Positions 22,723 to 33,641 of a DNA stretch of 64,000 nucleotides are shown here, in pieces. How positions within the stretch are numbered: position 1 is the stretch's first letter; each line of letters begins with the position of its first letter. This DNA is from Gigaspora margarita. Its lineage: Eukaryota; Glomeromycota; Glomeromycetes; Diversisporales; Gigasporaceae. Below the pieces are notes generated by a model. The model was not told the origin of the DNA, searched no databases, and saw nothing but the letters and a program-made list of their open reading frames with translations. A program made the translations under genes and the position numbers. Where the stretch lies: NCBI GenBank assembly GCA_009809945.1, contig WTPW01001090.1, positions 1-64,000 on the forward strand, read 5' to 3'.

Positions 22723-23524
22723 ATATATATTTTATATTGTTAGACCCATAAAAATGCCTGAACGTATACCAGCAATAACTCCTGACTGGTGATCAGAATT
22801 TAATCACACTACCACCATTGTGACCGTCTCAATGCAAGCTTTTGAGTGTACCAAAATTATCTTAATTAGACCGTTCTAGGCCAAACTAGATAAAACTGAA
22901 TGATTGTTCCTTACAATCAAATGTACTGTGCCACTCATGATACAGAATATTAGACATTTTGAGTAATCCTAGACTTTTGAGTTAATCACAGACATGTCTG
23001 ACATTCTAGACATTTGGGACATAACAGGTTTAATAGTTATAATTTATATATCTAATATAGCTGATATTTAGGATATATGTAATATATTTATTATCTTTAT
23101 TATATTTATTATAGGCATTATATTTAGCATTAGCATATATCAAATATATAGATTATATAGATTTCTTTATTTATTATTGTATTTATTTATATTGGACAAA
23201 CATGTATAAATACTCAAGGTTTTTTCTTTGCTAAAAAGCTGAGAGAAGAATCTTTAGTTTATTGAATAAAATAAAAGTGAAGTAGTGTGTCTTCACTGAA
23301 ATACAATTAATAAATTCTTAGTATCTTCATATACTATTAATTGTGGCCTCTTTAATAATTGCAAATCCCCGAAGCCTCTTTACAAAATACTGCCCAAATA
23401 ACTGTATCCCTTCTGACCCTTGCATACTACAGTAATTAGTATGAATTACATAAAGTGTCTCTCTGCAATAGTCGCTCTAGTCTCTAGCATTTCTCTAAAA
23501 AGGTAGAAATCTAGATTGATAATG
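22723..23524. other. Non-coding, possible solo-LTR or promoter-like segment
   Basis: No open frame. From about 22982 the segment 'tgtctgacattctagacat', later a TATA-like 'tgtataaatactcaagg' (23209) and 'ttgaataaaataaaagtgaag' (23262) have the order of promoter and polyadenylation signals of a fungal LTR. No partner LTR or target duplication was found, so this is only a suggestion. Confidence 0.3.
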
Positions 23525-24013
23525 TTTTACAACTAAGGACCATGCCTCAATTCTTTATTAATTTATAGTGAAGATAAGTTATATGATAATATGTATACAT
23601 AAAGTCACTAAACTGTATTTAGCTCAGACTACTTTATCTGTGGCCTAGTGTTGGCTAAATAGGACACGTGTTCTATCTAGTCTTATTTTCCAAGTTTTAA
23701 CTTTGGACTTTAGTTCTCATTCAATCTAGACTGGCTATAGTTTCTGGTAAAATACTGCTAGGAGTTTGTGACTTGATCTTCACTATATCTCGTGACTTCA
23801 GTTATACAAATTATAGATCCAAACTGACAAGTTAAGCCTCGAAGGGTTTGTTATACCAATTACTATATTAAGTCCATCAATTGAAGTCCTGGGTTCCTGT
23901 CTTTCCACAGTATTTCAGTTCCCTAATAAGAATTGGCATTTACTGCCAACAAGATTCGAACTGGCGACCTTCTGATTTGTGAGCTCAGAGCATAACTGCT
24001 ATGCTATTGGACC
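23525..24013 (-). mobile_element. tRNA-Val-like-headed SINE with LINE-like tail
   Basis: The minus strand from 24013 to about 23942 reads like a degenerate tRNA: A box TAGCATAGCAGTTATGC, an anticodon arm TCTGAG-CTCACAA-ATCAGA whose seven-base loop carries anticodon CAC (valine), and a B box AGTTCGAATCT (plus 23952-23962). The acceptor stem no longer pairs, so it is not a working tRNA. A body of about 410 bp follows. Its 3' end, AATAAAGAATTGAGGCATGG (minus, near 23560), closely resembles the 3' end of the LINE fragment at 4456 (AATAAAGATTAAAGCATGG). It was probably copied by that LINE's machinery. Confidence 0.7.
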
Positions 24014-24480
24014 CGAGGTCTTTTTGTATTAATATTTTTCATTATTGTAAATTCTTGATCTTTTTTAAATATATTCAAAAAATTTTAAGTTTTGTATACA
24101 ATGTAAGCAATCATAAAATTTAAGAAATTTTTAAATATACATACCTTTTTTGGTTTTTTTTTTGTTAAAAAAAATGTTATTCAAATTAAATTCAAAGAAT
24201 TAAGAGGTTGTTTGGGTTTATTAATAGTATTCTATAAATTTTAAAACATTTAAATATAGAAAATTATAAATAGTGACCTATTATCATAGTGACTCTATAT
24301 AGTTAGCCAATCATTTTTTATATTGGCAATTATATGAAGTCAATCACAACAAATATCATATTAATCACATATAATAAATTGATTGGTTAGTTATACAAAT
24401 TTGTATTTTGTTTATATATTAAAATATACATAAAGATCATTTCTCAAATTATCATATCAATGAGTCAAATCCACCCATAT
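24014..24480. other. AT-rich spacer
   Basis: Non-coding; nothing recognised. A run of T and A stretches and 'ttggttagttatacaaatt'-type sequence near 24380 resembles the Tc1-associated spacers elsewhere, but without an end. Confidence 0.4.
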
Positions 24481-24499
24481 GTTTTTGTTTAGTATCTTT

Positions 24500-25050
24500 G
24501 TTGAAATCATTAATGGAGTCATTACTAGAGTTATCACTAGAGTTGTTACTAGAGTGGTTACTAGAATTATTGCTAGAGTCTTTACTAGAGTTGTAGTTCA
24601 TTTTTATCATTTTTTGGTGGGTAATTTTATTATTTTTTGGTAGGTTATTTAGAAGGTTCTTTGCCTCTTTGTTAAAGTTTTTCTGATAATTTTTCAGTAG
24701 TTCTTGTAGTGTTTAATGGGTTTTGTAAGTTTTTGTAATTATTTTTATTGTTTTTTGGTAAGTAATTTTGTCATTTTTTAGTAAGTTCTTTAGTAATTCT
24801 TTTTTATTGTTTTTTTTTGGTGAGTAATTTTGTTATTTTTTAGTGGGGTTTGTAAGTTTTTGGTAATTCCTTTTTATTGTTTTTTGGTAAGTAATTTTGT
24901 CATTTTTTAGTAAGTTCTTTGTAATACTTTTTTATTGTTTTTTTTGGTGAGTAATTTTGTTATTTTTTAGTAAGTTCTTCAGATATTCTTTGTTACTTTT
25001 AGTGGGTTCTGTAAGTTTTTTAGTAGTTTTTTTTTTATTATTTTTTAGTA
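24500..25050. repeat. T-rich minisatellite-like repeats
   Basis: 24505-24596 holds about six units of a 15-18 bp motif, 'ttactagagttgtcactagag'-like in shortened forms. From 24600 on, units like 'ttttattgttttttggtaagtaattttgtcattttttagtaagttctt' (shorter words recur at about 24730, 24790, 24870, 24930) form a diverged tandem array interrupted by the foldback element at 25051. Confidence 0.65.
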
Positions 25051-25464
25051 TAGTGCAAGATATTTATACTCAACAGTTATACAAGATGTTTCAATTTTTC
25101 AAATAGCTATAACTTTTTATCTAAGATGTTTTAAAAAATCTGATCAGTAACTTTATAGGGCTATATCAGCTCTATATATTCCAAATATCTTTTCAAAATC
25201 TAATTATTGTAAAAAGTTTTAGCAATTTGAAACTTGAAATTTTACATGTAAATTTATAAATTTACATATAAAATTTCAATTTTAAAATCACTAAAACTTT
25301 TTATAGTAATAAGATTTTGAATGATATTTGGCATATATGTAGAGCTAATATAGCTCTATAAAGTTACTTTTCAGATTTTGTTAAAACATCTTTGATAAAA
25401 AGTTATAGCCATTTGAAAAATTGAAACATCTCATGTAACTGTTGAGTATAGATATCTTACACTA
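25051..25464. mobile_element. Near-perfect foldback element, 414 bp
   Basis: The left arm TAGTGCAAGATATTTATACT is matched by AGTATAGATATCTTACACTA at the right, and the arms pair along their whole length of about 205 bp to a centre near 25258 (ACATGTAAATTTATAAATTT region). TA lies on both sides, suggesting a TA target. It has no open frame. It interrupts the T-rich repeat array. Confidence 0.85.
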
Positions 25465-26519
25465 TAGGTAATTTTGTTAGTTTTTAGTAAGTTTTTTGTT
25501 ATTTAGTAGTTCTGTAAATAGTAGGTTTTTTTTGTTATTTTTTAGTAAATAATTTTGTCATGTTTTGGTAGGTTTATTTAGTAGGTTCTTTGTCTTTTTA
25601 TCAAGGTTCTTTTGGTAAGTTCTTTAGTAGTTCTTTATTGTTTTTGATATGTTCTTCCTGCTAGTTTATCAGTGTTCATCTTTATTATTTTTTAGTGGGT
25701 TCCATCAGTAATTTTATTATTATTGTAAGTAGGTTCTTTGTCTTTTGGTCAATTTTGGTTAGTTTCTTCTAGTAAATTATTTGTTATTTTTTAGTATCTT
25801 TACATTATTTTTTGATGGTTTTCTAGTAAATTTGTAGGTTCTTTGTGAGTTTTTGTATGTTTTTTTCAATAAGTTCTTAACCATTTTTTTGGTGAGTTTT
25901 TCTGTTGTTTTCACATTATTTGCTACTGTTTTGTCCTATTTTTGTCCTATTTTAGTTCTGTTTTTTGTTGCATTTTTTGTTTTGTTTTTATTCTATTTTT
26001 TCATAATTTGTATTCAACTAAAAAAATTAATTAAATTTAAAAAAATAAATAAATAAAGGTTTATTTAATTTAGTGCATGTGAATTGTAACGCACCTACCT
26101 AATGCACCAATTAGATCATAGATTCAGGTGTAACATAAATTGAAAAAATACTTTATGCTCTAGCAAAAAAATTCTTCAAAAATCTTACTATAAAACTTTT
26201 TCTTTTCCTATGCATTATTCTCATCTTATCTAACTCTAACTAGCTAACAAAAAGAACAGATTGTTTTGGTTGTTTTGATTTTATATTATACTATATTTTA
26301 TTGAGTGCATTACAATGCACTAGCGCAAAATAATAAAATTCTAAATTAAATTATTAATAAACAAAAATAAAAAAAATTAAAATAAAAAACATGTGATTAA
26401 TTTTTGATTGGTTGATTATAGGGTCACTATTAAATAATGCAAAAATAATTATAAACCATATTATATCTGTATTTTATCTATATATAAATAGACATCTGCT
26501 ATTTATACTCCTAAATTTG
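25465..26519. repeat. Continuation of T-rich repeats, then AT-rich spacer
   Basis: The T-rich units continue to about 26060 ('ttttttagtaagtttttt', 'gtaggttctttg'). The small frame at 25853-26056 is a phenylalanine-rich translation of this low-complexity DNA and is not considered a gene. From 26060 to 26519 nothing is recognised. Confidence 0.5.
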
Positions 26520-27180
26520 CTATTTGCATCTCTATAAATCAAAATTTTTACAAATGTCAAGTAAAGATATTCTGACAACTACCAAGTCAAATTTGATAGA
26601 CATTTTTATATTTTTCTATAGATCTATAGAATTCAAAGAAATATATTTATTGAATTTGACTTGGTGGTTGTCAAGATATCTTTGCTCAAAGTTTCAAAAA
26701 ATTCCTAATACATACCAAAAATTTTTAAACTTTAAGTAATAATATCTTGATAACTACTAGGTCAAATTCAATGAACTTTTTATTTGGATTCTATAAATCT
26801 ATAGAATTCAAAGAAAAATATTCATTGAATCTGATTTGGTAGTTGTCAAGATATCTTTACTCAAAGTCTGAAAAAATTTGGTGTGGCTTCTATTTTGTTA
26901 GACATATTAAATTTTTGTAATTTTGAGCAATAATATTTAGACAAGCACCAAATCAAATTCAATAAACTTTTTTTTTTGAATTTTATGAATTTATAGAATC
27001 CAAATAAAAATTTTTAATCAAATATGACTTAGTGATTATCACGATAACTTCTCAAAATTTGAAAAACATTTTGCACAACTTCTATTTTGATAGATGTTTT
27101 AAGATATCTTGACAACTACCAAGTCAAATTCAATAAAGTTTTTTTTATTTAAATCCTATAAATCTATAGAATCTATATAG
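26520..27180. repeat. Palindromic repeat array related to 57769-58863
   Basis: Alternating inverted units: 'gatattctgacaactaccaa', 'gtcaaatttgatagac', 'tagaattcaaagaaatat', then 'gaatttgacttggtggttgt', 'caagatatctttgctcaaag', repeated about four times with change. The same core words (caagatatctttgctcaaag; ttcaaataaaaa; gcttctattttgatag) make up the array at 57769-58863. This copy is older and has lost clear ends. Confidence 0.7.
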
Positions 27181-27680
27181 TCCTCGATAAGTTAATAAAC
27201 GACAGCTCCATTATTTTAAAAAAATGAACCTTTTTCTTGAAAAAGAGTAAATTATAAAAGAAATACATTGAATTCATATGATTTACCTATGTAAAATCAG
27301 TTTTCTCTGACTTTCATGGTTACGTTCATAATGCACCCGCCCTTAACAGATGCATTTTGGTGAAATCCCTCACCTTGGTACATCTAACGATCTATGTTTT
27401 ATAGCGAATATTAGAAAGATCAAGCGAAAGAAGACAAAAAATTGCACCATTTTGAAGATATATTAGTTTACAAGGAAAAGCTAGTTTTATTATTTTTTAT
27501 ATTTTCTGATTTGTGAAAACTTCAGTAACAATTTTTGTTTTAAGAAACATAATGTACTGAAGCTAAGATTTCGGGCGAAATTTGTAAATTCGGCAATTTG
27601 TGTAATTATGAATATCACATGATAAATTTTGGGTGTGACAAATCGTGCATCTGTCACGTAACACCCTATTTACGTTTCTA
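27181..27680. other. Upstream region of F-box gene 1
   Basis: Non-coding. 'gtcacgtaacaccctattta' (27654-27673) corresponds to 'attacgtaaccctatatatt' in front of F-box copy 4, so the conserved proximal promoter starts here. Farther upstream nothing is recognised. Confidence 0.5.
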
Positions 27681-27699
27681 TTTTGATTAGAGATCATCA
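27681..27699 (+). promoter_or_regulatory. Conserved promoter motif, F-box copy 1
   Basis: TTTTGATTAGAGATCATCA, 57 bp before the ATG. The same motif precedes all four F-box copies at 57-71 bp, while surrounding bases differ. Role (factor site or transcription start region) unknown. Confidence 0.55.
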
Positions 27700-27737
27700 C
27701 CACAACACTAAAAAATACCTTACTATTCTCAACAATC

Positions 27738-29291
27738 ATGGCATCGAAAATGTTTATGGGCGATATGCCAGAATTAATGGAAAATATTCTTAAACACCTA
27801 AATAATGAAATTAATTCATTATACTCGTGCGCTCTTGTAAACAGACATTGGTGCAAAATGTCTATACCTATTCTTTGGCAAGATCCATTTTCGATCAAAC
27901 GAAGATCTTTGTTCATTCCTATATATTTTTCATCTCTTGACGAAGATGAAAAATTAGTTATAAAAGAATGTTTAAAAGAATTTGGGATAAATATTGAATT
28001 TTCCAAACTATTATTTGATTACGCAAGATTTCTAAAGGTTCTTTATATATATCGATTAGCAAATAAAGTTAAAGAATGGATGTGTCTCAAACTTAATAAA
28101 CAGAATTTATTTGGTTACAACTCGGGCATAATCCCTTTAATTACTTTATCATTCAAATTATTTCTTGAGAGTGGTGCCATTTTACATGAATTTGGTTTAT
28201 ATAATTCTGAATTTCTTAAATTTAAATTAGATGAGATCTTTCACTCATTAGAGCAAAATGTGCAATTTTACTCAAGACTCCAACATTTATCTTTGGATAT
28301 GATACCAAAGTTTGGTGTCGAAAATATTGTTAAATTATTAAGTGTCTTGGCAAAAAATACTACGAAAATTAGTTCTTTGAGACTTGTTTTTTATTCTGGA
28401 TATGAGTCAAAATTAATTCATACTTTATCACCTGCTCTTATACACTTCATTAAATCACAAGAGCAACTAAGAAAATTTATATTAGATGGAGATAAATATT
28501 CTACAGAATTCTACGGCATCATATCGGCTTTAGAGTCTCAAAAAAACACATTACAAGAGGTTATATTAGATAGTTGTGTTTTTAGCGCTGAGTTCGAGGT
28601 ATTGAATAATTGTAAAAATTTAGAGACACTTCGTATTTTGGATTGCGATAGGGAACTATTGAATATATTAGATTATAATATTAGCACTTTAGAGATATAT
28701 TATTTTCAAATTGATGTATCGATTATAGTACAAATTTTAGAAAAGATTGGCATATTGCTACAACGATTAAAAGTTGAAACAGGAACAGTAATTCGGGAAG
28801 AATCGTTATTATTAGAGGCACTTAAGTCCTTTTGTCCAAACATTACATACCTCTTAATTATGAATATTGGGCTTTCTACACAACTCTTAGAGCTTATTGG
28901 CGATTTACAAAAGCTTCAATTTCTCTCGTTAGTGCAAATTTATCACACACCAAAAGAAGAAAGGAAAATACGAGTTATGCAATTTGCTAAAATATTGCCG
29001 TTAACATTGCAATATCTTGATATAGCTTTTGACAAAGCAGATAATTTACTAGATTCATTTATTGATATTTTGCTCGATCATTGCAATGCACCTTTAAAAA
29101 AACTGTTAATCAGTAGCAGTAACCTTAATAATGAGAGAAATACTAAAGCGCTAATCAGATACTGCACACGAATTAGAACTTTGAATTATGTGGGTATAGT
29201 CAAATATCATGATTTAGGTTATGATATTAGAAATGAATTGGAAAAATATGTTACATTGGTACCATATAAACATATTGTTGTTAATTGTTAA
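27738..29291 (+). CDS. F-box protein with LRR-like C-terminal region, copy 1
   Basis: A single uninterrupted frame of 517 codons. Residues about 9-53 form an F-box (MPELMENILKHL..., ...SLYSCALVNRHWCKMSIPIL followed by WQDP), the surface that binds Skp1 in an SCF ubiquitin ligase. Residues about 150-500 are leucine/isoleucine-rich repeats of irregular length (for example LQHLSLDMIPKF, LETLRILDCDRELLNIL, LQFLSLVQIYHTP), as in LRR-type substrate receptors. The substrate cannot be predicted. The start at MASKM is supported by all four paralogs, which agree from this Met and diverge before it. Expected to be soluble: no signal peptide or membrane span. First of four tandem paralogs; polyadenylation-like 'aataataaaat' lies about 45 bp after the stop. 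Confidence 0.93.
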   Translation: MASKMFMGDMPELMENILKHLNNEINSLYSCALVNRHWCKMSIPILWQDPFSIKRRSLFIPIYFSSLDEDEKLVIKECLKEFGINIEFSKLLFDYARFLKVLYIYRLANKVKEWMCLKLNKQNLFGYNSGIIPLITLSFKLFLESGAILHEFGLYNSEFLKFKLDEIFHSLEQNVQFYSRLQHLSLDMIPKFGVENIVKLLSVLAKNTTKISSLRLVFYSGYESKLIHTLSPALIHFIKSQEQLRKFILDGDKYSTEFYGIISALESQKNTLQEVILDSCVFSAEFEVLNNCKNLETLRILDCDRELLNILDYNISTLEIYYFQIDVSIIVQILEKIGILLQRLKVETGTVIREESLLLEALKSFCPNITYLLIMNIGLSTQLLELIGDLQKLQFLSLVQIYHTPKEERKIRVMQFAKILPLTLQYLDIAFDKADNLLDSFIDILLDHCNAPLKKLLISSSNLNNERNTKALIRYCTRIRTLNYVGIVKYHDLGYDIRNELEKYVTLVPYKHIVVNC

Positions 29292-31044
29292 AGGTAATTA
29301 AGTTGATCAAATCATAGAAACCACCAAGATGAAATAATAAAATCACAAATATGGGTCTTAAAAATCATAAACATTCGCAACTCAATAGCTTTATGAATTT
29401 ATTAGTACTCATGAGACATGTTTCTCTCAATTTAACTACTTATTAATGTTAGTCAATGAATTAACTTTCTAAAAATTAGTGTTTGGATTCAATGATTTGG
29501 GTCTCTCATCCAGTAACCAGTTGCTTATCCATAATCCATATCTATTTTGGACTAAATAATGCGTATTTAGTTTGTCCAGATAGCTCATTTTTAGGTTCGG
29601 TGTTGTTTCAGGTTTGTAGTTTAAAAGTGGCTTTTTTTTATATATATCACATATATTAATTATTTTTAAAATTTAGTATAACTGCACTTTCCAAATTACT
29701 GTGATTATTAGGTAACCACCATCATGCAAAAGTCTACAAAATTTCTTTAAATTCCTTAGTTTTACAAATTGCACCGAAAAATAATAATAATAGCCCAGAG
29801 ATTCCTTGTTAAATACTAATTTTCTAGCAAAGCATCTATTATTAAATTAGATTTTTCGGTTGATTAACTAAACAATAAAAGATTTAAAATTTTTTATTAT
29901 AAATTTTGAACGAAGAAAAATCTTGTTTATTTTTAATATTTAAAAGCTTTTCGAACTCTACTGATTAAATTAACAGGTCCTTATTAAGATATTTTCGTTA
30001 AAGATCTAAAACACAGACAATATTGGGTGTAATTCGAATCAGCCTAAATTAAGCTTAATTGGGCCATTACTTTAAATAACGCCCGGTATGCTAATACGCG
30101 CAAGTGCAAGAACAAGAAGAATAGCTCCGTAATAGATTAGTAAATTTTGCAATTATTTCATATATAACAAATGAATTTATGACACATTTTAGAGTCAAAT
30201 TTTAGTCTTACTATAGATGCGGACATAATGTGAAATTAAGGCAAAAAAATGTCATAACTTATTAAAATCACAAGTTATAGATAACACATTTCAATTTTAA
30301 TGCTCTGCATATACAGGATGTTTTCCGTTTCTGGTTTTAAGCAACTATCACAGCTACCGGTAAAACTACAAATACTATTATGACAGAAAACCTTTGGTGT
30401 GATATGCAAATTTTACAAATATTTTCTATATAAATTAACCATCAGATCGAAGATCTAATGTAACGTGAAATCGAAGGAAATAGAGGCATTTCTAAAAAAA
30501 CGCGAGTATCTCATAATTTTGCTTATGAAATCTCATTTCATGTCTTAACAAAAAAAAATTCCTTGCGAAATTTTGGGATAGAGCGGTTTCGCTTATTCTC
30601 TACCTACCTTTACTTTAATTATCACAAATTATTAAATTATCATTTGTTTTGATCTCACGTTATATCTAATCTTATCGATATAGAATGTGTTATAAAATTC
30701 TATTTAGAATATCACAATAAAAGTTGCATATTACACCATAAGTTTTGTATATGAAAATTTTTTAGAAAACTGTTGGAAAAGGTAATATCTAACAAAGGTT
30801 TTCTGCCATAATAGTTTTAGAAAAAATTATAGTTTTACCTGTGTATGTTGCACAGCTACTCCATACTTGACTTAATTTAAAAAAATTTTTACTAATTTAA
30901 TATCAATGATAGAAAAAAAATACATTCGTCATAAAGATAAATTTTAAATAAGGTGACCAGTATGCGAAATTCAATTTTGCTTTTATGTTCCCACTAAGAG
31001 CTTTTTCAAGTCATCAACGTTCTCAAATATGTTTATTAAAGCTG
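29292..31044. other. 3' flank of F-box unit 1
   Basis: No gene, but several blocks are shared with the flanks of the other F-box copies: 'gtaaccaccatca' (29712), a partial inverted-repeat element near 30027-30112, 'caggatgttttccgttt' (30315) and 'gaccagtatgcgaaattcaa' (30955). They are described with the duplicated unit in the findings. Confidence 0.7.
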
Positions 31045-31352
31045 AAAAATGCTATCAATCATTGATCAAGAATAGAGGATTTTGTGTAATTTACCCACTG
31101 AATAGTGTACACCCAAATTTTAACTCCATCTATTTGTAGATTATCAAGGGTCAAGGTATAAATTAAGGTACTTTTAGAAAAAGTAAGTAATCCATCTGAA
31201 TAAGAAATAATATTCCAAAGGCAGTTTTATGTACACATATATTTTCTAATATTGTGGCGTGGATTATGATATGTATTTTATATCTTTAATTCTTTGAAAC
31301 ACCTAATGCGTAATTAAATCACGATTAACGATAGTCAAATCAGAAACTGACT
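31045..31352. repeat. Dispersed duplication shared with 56140-56460
   Basis: 'cattgatcaagaatagagga', 'gtgtacacccaaatttt', 'catctatttgtagattatcaag' in shortened form, 'atattttctaatattgtgg' and 'tctttaattctttgaaac' occur in the same order at 56140-56460 on the same strand. No strong frame; it could be a duplicated gene remnant or an element end. Confidence 0.75.
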
Positions 31353-31489
31353 TTAAAACATGTTTGTAAGTCGTACGTACCTTTTATGCTTTGTATTACT
31401 TTCCTGATATATGTGATTTGTTCAATTATACTACATATAACATGGAGTTTTTTTCGTTCTAAATAATCTGTTCAACTTTAGACTAAAAA

Positions 31490-32420
31490 AATTTTAAATT
31501 ATGAGTGTCGCGTATTTATTAAGGAATGTGTAGTGTGAACAAAGCTTTCTACATTTCCAAAACTCTGAGAGATGGGCACGTTGGAGAAACATGTAATGTT
31601 GGAATTACTATAGAGGAGGATTGGAGTTGAAAAGGATGTGGAGTTGAAAAGGATGTATTTAAGACATTTATTTATTGTCAAAAATCTGCAGAGATGAGGG
31701 GACGTTAATGTAACATATAATGTTGGAAATTGTTATCTTTATGAAATTGGAGTCGAAAAGAATGAACATAATTTATTATTGTACAATATTTGGAGCTGGT
31801 GGAATAGATAGTGTTGGGTTGTTATCAATAAGGAAAAGAGGTTGAAAAAGATGTTGTAAGGCGTTCATTTATTATCAAAAATCTGCTGACAAGGGTATTT
31901 TTGTGGAATATTTGCACTTGGCAACTGTTATAAAGATGGAATTGGTGAGAAAAGGATATTCGAATATCATCAAAAATGTGCATAGATGGGGCACACGGAG
32001 AAACAAATGGCGTTGAACAATTTTATCTATGGAATTTGATGAACGTAAGGCATTTACTTATTTTCAAAAATCTGCAGAGTTTGAGTCTAATAATGGAAAG
32101 TCGAATATTGATTATTGTTTTCTAAACGGTATCGGAACCCAAATAGATGTACAAAAAGAAAATTTCTGGTTCAGTGAGGAGGGGAAAAAATTTCACGAGT
32201 TCTCTAAGACAGAATATAAAAATCTTGATATTGATGGAAATATTAGATGATGAACAATATCAATTATCATGAATTCCATGCAACATTAAAGTTTTTAAAG
32301 ATATCGAAAATGGTGATTTTGCGAATATTTATCTCGCTAAATGGAAAAGAAAGTATCAACGAAATATTGTTGACGATGTTTGTTTGCTTTATACCGAATT
32401 TTTCAATTATATTTAAATTT
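31490..32420 (+). pseudogene. SEL1-repeat/protein-kinase pseudogene
   Basis: Plus-strand decayed coding sequence. Short frames show SEL1 units of about 36 residues: GNCYLYEIGVEKNE near 31730-31770, GNCYKDGIG near 31925, and a 73-codon frame at 32029-32250 with KAFTYFQKSAEFE and YCFLNGIGTQIDVQKENFWF. Around 32290-32400, in another phase, KVFKDIENGDFANIYLAKW looks like the glycine-loop region of a kinase N-lobe. Multiple stops and frameshifts separate the pieces, and the kinase core is missing after 32410. Fusions of SEL1 repeats with tyrosine-kinase-like kinases are abundant in this fungal lineage. The start is not identifiable. Confidence 0.7.
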
Positions 32421-32520
32421 ATTGAAATGATTATTTAATCTTTAATTATGAAATATTTTTATATCTTAATAAATTTAATTTATTTATTTTTAAATTCCAA
32501 AACCTTTTTATGGTTCAAGC

Positions 32521-33641
32521 CAAACATGGCGTCGAAACGAAACCTACCCGAAACTAGTTTCGGAACGGTTCTAATCCGAAACTAGTTTCGGATTTTTTTA
32601 AAAAAACCGAAACTCCGAAACCTGAAACCCCGAAACTATAATCCGAAACCCAAACCTATAATCCGAAACTCATAAATATAATATTGAAGCTTATAAATTT
32701 ATTATAAAGTTGCCTTATTTTTAATGAACCCAAAATGTAAAATTATTTTTGAATAAATTATAATATTATATAGATCTTTTTTTTTTAATTATGTTTTTTG
32801 GCAATTTTTTTCACTACCTCGGTTTGTTCGGGGGTTTTTTTAAAGCTGGTCAACTTTATTTTTAATATCATACCGTTATTACAAAATTCTAGGACGATAG
32901 AAAAATTGCCAATGATGAATTGATAAGTATTTAATGTCTTTTGGTACCAACAATTTATTTAATTCTGCGGTAACCTACATTAGTAGATATGGACGTACTA
33001 ATTACTTATTATTACTTGATATTATAACCAGTTTTTACGTAATAAGTAAAAAAAAACTGATGCTTGCAAAAGCAACCTTGATTGTCAGAATATAAACTTC
33101 GGAATTATACCTTTCATGTTGTACTTGTGAATCATAACAACAAAAAGGACTGCACGCATGCAATAAATTGTTGCCATTGAATTCTTTAAGGAGATACATA
33201 ACATACATCAGTGCGATTAATGTATATTGAAGAGATACATAGCATACATCAGTGCATTTGATGTATAATTGAAAGAGATATATAATACATTAATGCAATC
33301 AATGTATATGGAGGTTGGGGTAGTTTTGGGTGTTCAGGTGAGGTTTCAGTTCGAATGAGGTTTCGGGTGAGGTTTCGAGTTTCGGATAAGGTTTCAGAAG
33401 TTATAATCCGAAGCCCAAAACTTCGGATTTGGTACAAAAGGGTATCAGCACCAACTTTGGAGAGAATAAACAAATAAGTTATTGATGTTTTGGCAGTTTC
33501 GGGGTTTCGGTTGAGGTTTCGGGTTTCGGTCGAGGTTTCGGGTTTCGGGCGAGGTTTCTAGTTTCGGATAAGGTTTCGGATGCTATAATCCGAAACCCGA
33601 AACTTTCGGAATCGCCAAAAAAGGTTTCGGTGCCATCTTTG
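32521..33641. mobile_element. hAT element, 1,121 bp, GTTTCGG-rich
   Basis: CAAACATGGC at the left and GCCATCTTTG at the right are the ends, with an exact 8-bp duplication GTTCAAGC (32513-32520 and 33642-33649). Both subterminal regions are filled with CGAAACC / GGTTTCGG repeats (about 32530-32670 and 33300-33625), typical of transposase-binding sub-repeats. The middle shows 'gatacatagcatacatcagtgc' type direct repeats near 33195-33300. No transposase frame, so it depends on another element. It sits four codons after the protease start. Confidence 0.93.

Noticed and set aside
23942-24013. Functional tRNA-Val(CAC) gene on the minus strand
   Set aside because: The anticodon loop and boxes are recognisable, but the acceptor and T stems do not pair, and a SINE body follows directly.
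24500-26060. CRISPR-like or regularly spaced repeat
   Set aside because: Units vary in length and sequence and are T-rich slippage products; a fungal nuclear context gives no reason for CRISPR.
27563-28006. 147-codon minus-strand frame opposite the F-box start (also 37666, 46004 and 49724)
   Set aside because: Antisense shadow of the conserved F-box coding sequence; conserved only because the sense strand is.
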